From the NCBI GenBank assembly GCA_000733355.1, contig JNVV01000074.1, positions 1,831 through 12,184 on the forward strand: a DNA stretch of 10,354 nt, given 5' to 3'. The translations under genes were made by a program, and so were the position numbers. Of the stretch, positions 6,386-10,354 are shown one piece after another. The notes beneath the pieces are model-generated. The model made no database searches and had not been told where the DNA came from. It worked only from the letters and a program-made list of their open reading frames with translations. The stretch comes from Falciphora oryzae (taxonomy: Eukaryota; Ascomycota; Sordariomycetes; Magnaporthales; Magnaporthaceae). Numbering within the stretch: the first letter of the stretch is position 1; each line of letters opens with the position of its first letter.

Positions 6386-8858
6386 TCAGCCGGGTCCTTT
6401 GCTGATAAACCTTGTCGGCTGAATCGGTATGTTCTTCCGCCGCTTCCTGGCCGGCGTGCTAGCATCGAGCCAGGCGCGCGTCCGAAGGAACGGATCCCCT
6501 TCTCCCTTCTCCTCTCCCTCTCCTTCGGACGGCTGCACCACCCTCTTGCCCAGTCGGAATATCTGGGTCTCGGTGGTTGCCAGGCTGACGGAGCCGCCGC
6601 AGGACCCGGCGGGAGCCGAGGGGGCCATCTCGTTGGCCTGGACGAGCCACTCGGGCTCGTGGGCGAGCTGGGCGTCGAGGTAGGTGCCCTTGGGGAAGAA
6701 TTCGCCGAGGAAGGTAGGGAAGGGGATGATGCGGCCGTCGGGCGCGTGCACCAGGTTCGTGGCGCGGTCGACGGGAAACACGTCGGAAGATTCGGTCGGG
6801 GCCACTAGGTACCACTTGTCGTGCGTGAAGGCATCGAGCGACGAATCTGCGGGCGCGGCAATGCCCCCCTGGCCGCGCTGGAGCTGCATCAGATCGAGGA
6901 GCTCGTCGAGGTGGACCACAGTGAGGTACACGCCTTGGGCCGCGGGGCAGCCTCGGATTTCGAGGCACCGCGAAAGGTACGGCAGCAGCAGCCGGGGGTC
7001 GAACGAGGGTGGCGCAAGCATGCGCAAGAATCCAATATTAACGAGCCCGCAGCGGGCATTGTATGGCAGCTGGAAGCTGAGCGGCACCGACACCCGGATG
7101 GGTTGAACGGGGTTGTCGTCGCCTGGAAATGAGAGGCGACCGCCCGCTCGACGCCGCTCGTCCGCGGTGCGCTCCCTTCCAAGCAGCGGCACGTATTCCA
7201 AAAGCCTCCACAGGAGCAAGTCGCCAAGCCGGCGTGAATGCGATTCGTCCATGTGGCGGGCGAAGCGTTCCAAGGCTTTGACGGCGATGAACCCGCTTTC
7301 GGCGGCGGCCGCTGTCTGCAGGGCGGTGAGCGCAGTTTGAATCCACCGGCGCACCGACGAGGGGGTACCGCCGCAGACGCGCACGGCATCCAGGGAAAGG
7401 TACCTCTTCACATCTACGAGGCGGAAACGGAGGTTCTCGTCGGGTTCCACAACGGGCCGGTCGCTTTTCGGCATGAGATCGAGGCTGCAGGTCACGGCGA
7501 TGCGGAGCGGCATCCACGGATGCCGTTCCGCCTGCGGATCTACGGCCAGCCGGCTGCAGAGCTCGAGGACGTCCATCGGCCACTTGTCGCCGCTCCTGGT
7601 GGCAGCCGCAGGGTGAACCCACAGGCTGTCCAAGACCTGGCTCCCCAGCCACTGTTGCTGTAGATTCGCGGCCAATGTTCGCAGGTACTCCCGTACGGTT
7701 TTGAAAATGCGGTGGCAGTCGTTTTTGGCCCGCGACATGTCGTCTGACGCCTCGGAAAAGCCAGCCAGCTCGACGTCTTCAACGTCCAGGGGGTCGTACG
7801 CCAGCGTCGTAGCCGGGCAAATGTCGTTGTGGACGATGCCGGCATGGTGCAGCCGGCCCACGAGCCGGATCAGGCGGTGCAGCAGCTGGCGGGCCAGCGT
7901 CTCCAGCTCGCGAGGTCGTTTCTGACCGATGGCATGTTCTATGGGACTGAGGGGGGACGCGCCTTCCCAGTAAGGCTATACCAGGAAGAGGTTGTTTCCG
8001 CATTCTCCGTCACCATGTCGAAGTTCTTCGAAAACGAAAGGGCCCGAAGCCTAGCATGTCAGTTAGCGAAATGTCATGGACAAACGCGGACGTCCTCGAA
8101 AATAAAAGCGGAAAGGGGACGGGGCGGGCGGTTGCTTTTACCGGCAGCTTTTCCAAAAGTCGAAGTCGGCCCTCGGCCAGGGCCCGCTGGTCCGCCTTGA
8201 ACTCCCTGGCCACGTAGTACTTGCCCGTCCAGGGATCCAACGACATGCACAGGCCTGCATCGGACCGGCCGTCGAGCGCTAGTTGGCGGAAAATGTAAAG
8301 CGTGTCGGCCGCCTGCGACGGGCTGGTGGACGCTGCACTGCTCCAGGCCATGGAGACGGACGGAGCCCCGGTCGCCTCGGTCAAGTCACCGAGCTGCAGG
8401 CCAGAGATATTCAATGAATGGCAGAAATTCGCCAATGCGGGATCCCCGCAATACAGTTCGAATTCCGTCTTTCCGACCTGAATGGTGTTACTAGCATGGG
8501 GGTTGAGAGCCAAGTCCGGGGTGCCGGGTTTTAGGTGGAATCCATTCACTGCGGTTTTGCGGGCGAAGGCGCGAATCCACCAAAGGCCTCGAGGGATGCC
8601 GATGCCGACGTGAACGCGGCTGATGGAGCGGGCGGACTCGCGGCCGAGGATGATGTCCACCTGCCGCAGTCGTGTTTTGCGGCCGAAAAGAGAACGGCTA
8701 GGAAGCTTAGCACTCCGCTTCTCGTACAGGAATGCAAGGACGTGCAGCGCGAGGGCACCGACGAAAGGGTCATCGCGATCAGAGGCGAATGGGGCCGGAT
8801 CCGCATCCAGGAGCAGCCGCCCGATCCGGCTATGTTCCCACCGAGGCTACCTTTCCAT
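6386..8858 (-). pseudogene. FHA domain plus pseudokinase gene with two in-frame TAG codons
   Basis: Starting at ATG 8858-8856 and removing the intron gives 793 codons plus stop without a frameshift. Residues about 60-150 form an FHA domain, a phosphothreonine-binding fold: ILGRESARSISRVH (GR 72-73, SRVH 80-83) and NGFHL (NG 105-106). A kinase-fold region follows from about 190: DGRSDAGLC in place of the glycine loop, YYVAREF with Arg 218 where the lysine is expected, hinge NLFLV-x-PYWEGASPL, HNDICPATTL (313-322) for HRDIKPxN, and ELAGFS (333-338) for DFG. All three catalytic motifs are altered, so a pseudokinase is inferred. The remaining 430 residues are unrecognised and end with a basic KRRK near 775. 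TAG at codon 4 (8847-8849) and codon 264 (7976-7978) break it. Codons after 264 stay open for about 530 residues, so decay is recent, or one or both TAGs are spliced out. Confidence 0.75.
8051..8141 (-). other. Intron of the FHA-pseudokinase gene
   Basis: Read on the minus strand, GTAAAA starts at 8141 and TAG ends at 8051, 91 nt, with GCTAAC (8067-8062) just before the acceptor. It is phase 0 and changes the frame by the amount needed to join RLLEKLP to ASGPFVFEEL. The joined segment has the same spacing as the usual kinase LPHPNIVxFEEL between helix C and strand 5, which supports the site. A rival acceptor is the TAG at 7976, giving a 166-nt intron also in frame; it would remove that stop but also kinase strands 4 and 5. 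Confidence 0.65.
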
Positions 8859-9400
8859 AGTGAAGGTTTCGATAGAAGGACCGGAACGATCTTCAGCGCG
8901 GTTGTGTTTCCCGGCGGGGTGACAAATACACGAGGGTAGCACCAACTTGCAGGGCCGTTGTAAGCGGCTCCCCAGCGAAGCTGTCCCCGCAGCGATCCAC
9001 GAATCACCGGCGGCGATGCCACACTAGGTAGATACCTACCTACGAGAGATGCCTCCGCCACGACACGGCGCGCAACGTGACGCCAATCCCCGAGTCCGAG
9101 TCTCGAGGCTGACATCCTCCAGCGCTCGCACCTCATCATTGCGCCGTGCACGATCGACCCAAAGCTCCCGATGCCCAGCATGCCACGTTGACCAAAAGGT
9201 AGTTGAGACTTCGCACACTGGAAGTCTTCGTTTCTGGACACCCGAAAGGGTTGGTGGGGTATTTTATGGGTCGTCCGCGGCGTGATGGGGGCCTCCCATT
9301 CGGCCACCGGCGGGAGCTGTGTGCCGATAGACTTGCTCCAGACGTTGAAGCTCACGGCACCGTGTGTCAATCAACCAGGATGCCAGTCGTGAGGCGGTTT
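8859..9400. promoter_or_regulatory. Upstream flank of the FHA-pseudokinase gene
   Basis: This stretch is 5' of the minus-strand gene. A minus-strand frame is open through much of it but its composition is not convincing. If the TAG at 8847 is a splice acceptor rather than a nonsense codon, an upstream exon would lie here. A short inverted motif TAGGTAGATACCTA (9026-9039) is present, a word of a kind I believe is common in ascomycete non-coding DNA. No clear TATA or CAAT box was found. Confidence 0.25.
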
Positions 9401-10134
9401 TGAGTACTGCTGGGAGGCCGGTAACATCCCCCCGCAGCCTTCAGGGGATCTGCAATTATGGCACGGCACGACCGTAAGTGGTTTGACAGCTCGTTCTTGT
9501 CTGATGCGCGTCGAGGACGCCGCCAGCCCCATTTTTGCCGGCACTCCTGCCTGCCCCGGAAGCCTTGGGCCGTGGCGAGCAGCCCTGGGCCGCTCCCTTG
9601 ACAGATTTCGTGGTGGCGCCCTTCATCCGACGGGACGCAGCCTGCCTCTTCTTGGGGATCCGGTCGGCACGGGCGGAGGAGGCGGGTAATTGTCGTTCGG
9701 AGTCGGTGCTCGATCCTTGCTCGGCGCCGGTGCTTGATTATCGTTTGCCGCCCGTGCCGCCGGCCTGGATGTCCTGGGCTTGGACGCCGCCACCGTTGGT
9801 GCCGGCGTCGAGCTGGCCTTTCTGATATGCAGTCACGTTTACGATAAGCGGTTAACCCAAGTCGCCGTTTACGCCAGCACCCCCTGCCTCGTCACCTTTT
9901 GGCCACCGTCAAGTGGCCGAAAGCGACACCCAGTAGTCGCGAGGGCTAATCTCACCGAAACTAAAATTTGATACGTCATAGATCCAGAGCACCACAGTTT
10001 GCCATACGGAGCTGCCACCATCAACACATTAGCCATGCAACATTCTTTCATATTCTTGGGCTTTCTATTTGCCACGTTTTAGGTATATAAGTAAGGGCAG
10101 GCAGTAGGTGGTGGGTGGGGAGGTGGTAAAGTCG
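9401..10134. other. Mostly unassigned; possible minus-strand P/A-rich then basic frame
   Basis: No firm gene. On the minus strand a Pro/Ala/Ser-rich frame from about 9835 (KASSTPAPTVAASKPRTS, NDNYPPPPPVPTGSPRRG) ends at a TGA near 9623. The neighbouring frame, open from 9737 to TAA 9456-9458, carries RADRIPKKRQAASRRMKGAT and KSVKGAAQG. Together they could be one low-complexity, basic, nuclear-type protein with a frameshift near 9650, or just GC-driven open frames. The right part (about 9850-10134) is lower in GC and includes TATATAA at 10084-10090 and a G-rich stretch at 10107-10126. Confidence 0.25.
10107..10126 (+). other. G-rich stretch with quadruplex potential
   Basis: Runs of two to four G separated by single T or A within 20 bases, just downstream of the stop of the minus-strand TPR gene. 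It could allow a two-tetrad G-quadruplex on the plus strand. No function can be claimed. Confidence 0.35.
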
Positions 10135-10353
10135 TCATTCGCCCTCGGCTGTCCTACGAACACGTGCGAGTGTGTGCTGCGACGCCAGTCGATCAGGGTG
10201 CTCCTCCGACAGCGTTCTCCCTCGGACCGCCACCACGTGCTCCAACAGATCGACGGCCTTTTTAACCTGCCCGTCGGCCTGGTATGCCCATGCGAGTGCG
10301 TGCTGCGACGCCAGTCGAAAAGGGTGCTCCTCCGATAGCGTTCTCCCTCGGAC
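10135..10353 (-). CDS. C-terminal TPR repeats of a fungal NLR-like protein (5' part outside window)
   Basis: The frame enters from the right edge and is open for 72 codons to TGA 10137-10135. It contains TLSEEHPFRLASQHALAWAY then QADGQVKKAVDLLEHVVAVR, followed 42 residues later by TLSEEHPDRLASQHTLARV. A 42-residue period with HPxRLASQHxLAxAYQADGQ and KAVxLLEHVV is typical of kinesin-light-chain-type TPR arrays at the C-terminus of fungal NB-ARC or NACHT proteins, which act as intracellular sensors in nonself recognition. The nucleotide-binding and effector domains would lie beyond the window. The last unit breaks off after LARV (RRTAEGE then stop) where YQADGQ is expected, so the end may be a frameshift or a natural terminus. 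It could also be a TPR protein without an NLR core. Confidence 0.75.
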   Translation of the reverse strand, partial: VRGRTLSEEHPFRLASQHALAWAYQADGQVKKAVDLLEHVVAVRGRTLSEEHPDRLASQHTLARVRRTAEGE

Positions 10354-10354
10354 C
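10165..10354 (-). repeat. 126-bp direct repeat encoding TPR units
   Basis: 10165-10228 and 10291-10354 match at 60 of 64 positions by eye, with an offset of 126 bases (42 codons). The array is cut by the window edge and probably continues. The interior 62 bases of the second unit are not present downstream, so the 3'-most unit is incomplete. Confidence 0.9.

Noticed and set aside
6429..7663. Plus-strand open frames up to about 140 codons opposite the pseudokinase C-terminal part
   Set aside because: The minus-strand frame is continuous for about 530 codons and belongs to a coherent FHA-kinase protein; the plus frames are short and of shadow composition.
7976..8849. Reassigned UAG codon or programmed readthrough
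   Set aside because: All three clear nonsense codons are TAG, but each is one RIP-type transition from a plausible sense codon, and the transporter is dead by other lesions too. Nothing else suggests a changed code.
8546..9370. Minus-strand 274-codon open frame as a separate gene
   Set aside because: Its second half overlaps, in another frame, the FHA N-terminal coding sequence, which is clearly the real frame. The first half has no recognisable features, though an upstream exon cannot be excluded.
10165..10354. CRISPR-like array or satellite repeat
   Set aside because: The 126-bp period translates into a 42-residue TPR unit in an open frame, which explains the repeat.

Overview
The window reads as a fungal (filamentous ascomycete, Pezizomycotina) accessory region rich in gene remnants. 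The evidence is two short GT...AG introns of 79 and 91 nt with CTGAC/CTAAC branch-point-like motifs, a Dal5/allantoate-type MFS transporter with one such intron, an FHA plus kinase-fold protein, a fungal NLR-type TPR tail, and an AT-rich stretch whose dinucleotides look like the product of RIP (repeat-induced point mutation, CpA to TpA). I cannot name the species. A pair of TAACCC units near the left edge is compatible with a subtelomeric position but does not prove it.

Layout: (1) 1 to about 2470 is AT-rich, TpA-rich, CpA/TpG-poor DNA with simple repeats (polypyrimidine tracts, a 15-bp tandem repeat, a CTG/TTG tract, a CG run, a poly-A tract) and one weak GC-rich minus-strand frame. (2) 2471-2674 is a compact cluster of hairpins. 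(3) 2850-4561 (+) is a decayed MFS transporter in which a 509-bp internal block (3526-4034) is inverted; flipping it back rejoins the reading frame at both ends. Its outer arms carry many +1 frameshifts and one in-frame TAG. (4) About 4545-4795 (-) is the N-terminal piece of another fungal protein, possibly of the DUF7924 type, cut off where the transporter ends; 4832-5185 (+) is an open frame with a hydrophobic tail and no start codon. (5) 5186-6385 has no gene I can support. (6) 6386-8858 (-) is a 793-codon FHA plus pseudokinase gene with one intron. It has no frameshift but has TAG at codons 4 and 264, both explicable as CAG to TAG. (7) 8859-10134 is largely unassigned. (8) 10135-10353 (-) is the 3' end of a gene with 42-residue TPR repeats of the kinesin-light-chain type used as sensors in fungal NLR-like proteins; the rest lies beyond the right edge.

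The genes do not form an operon or an obvious pathway. The common theme is decay and rearrangement: an inversion, truncated fragments end to end, TAG nonsense codons in RIP-compatible contexts, and a repeat-bearing immune-type receptor. The best candidates for new biology are the FHA-pseudokinase family, the TPR receptor running off the right edge, the precise small inversion, and the hairpin cluster.
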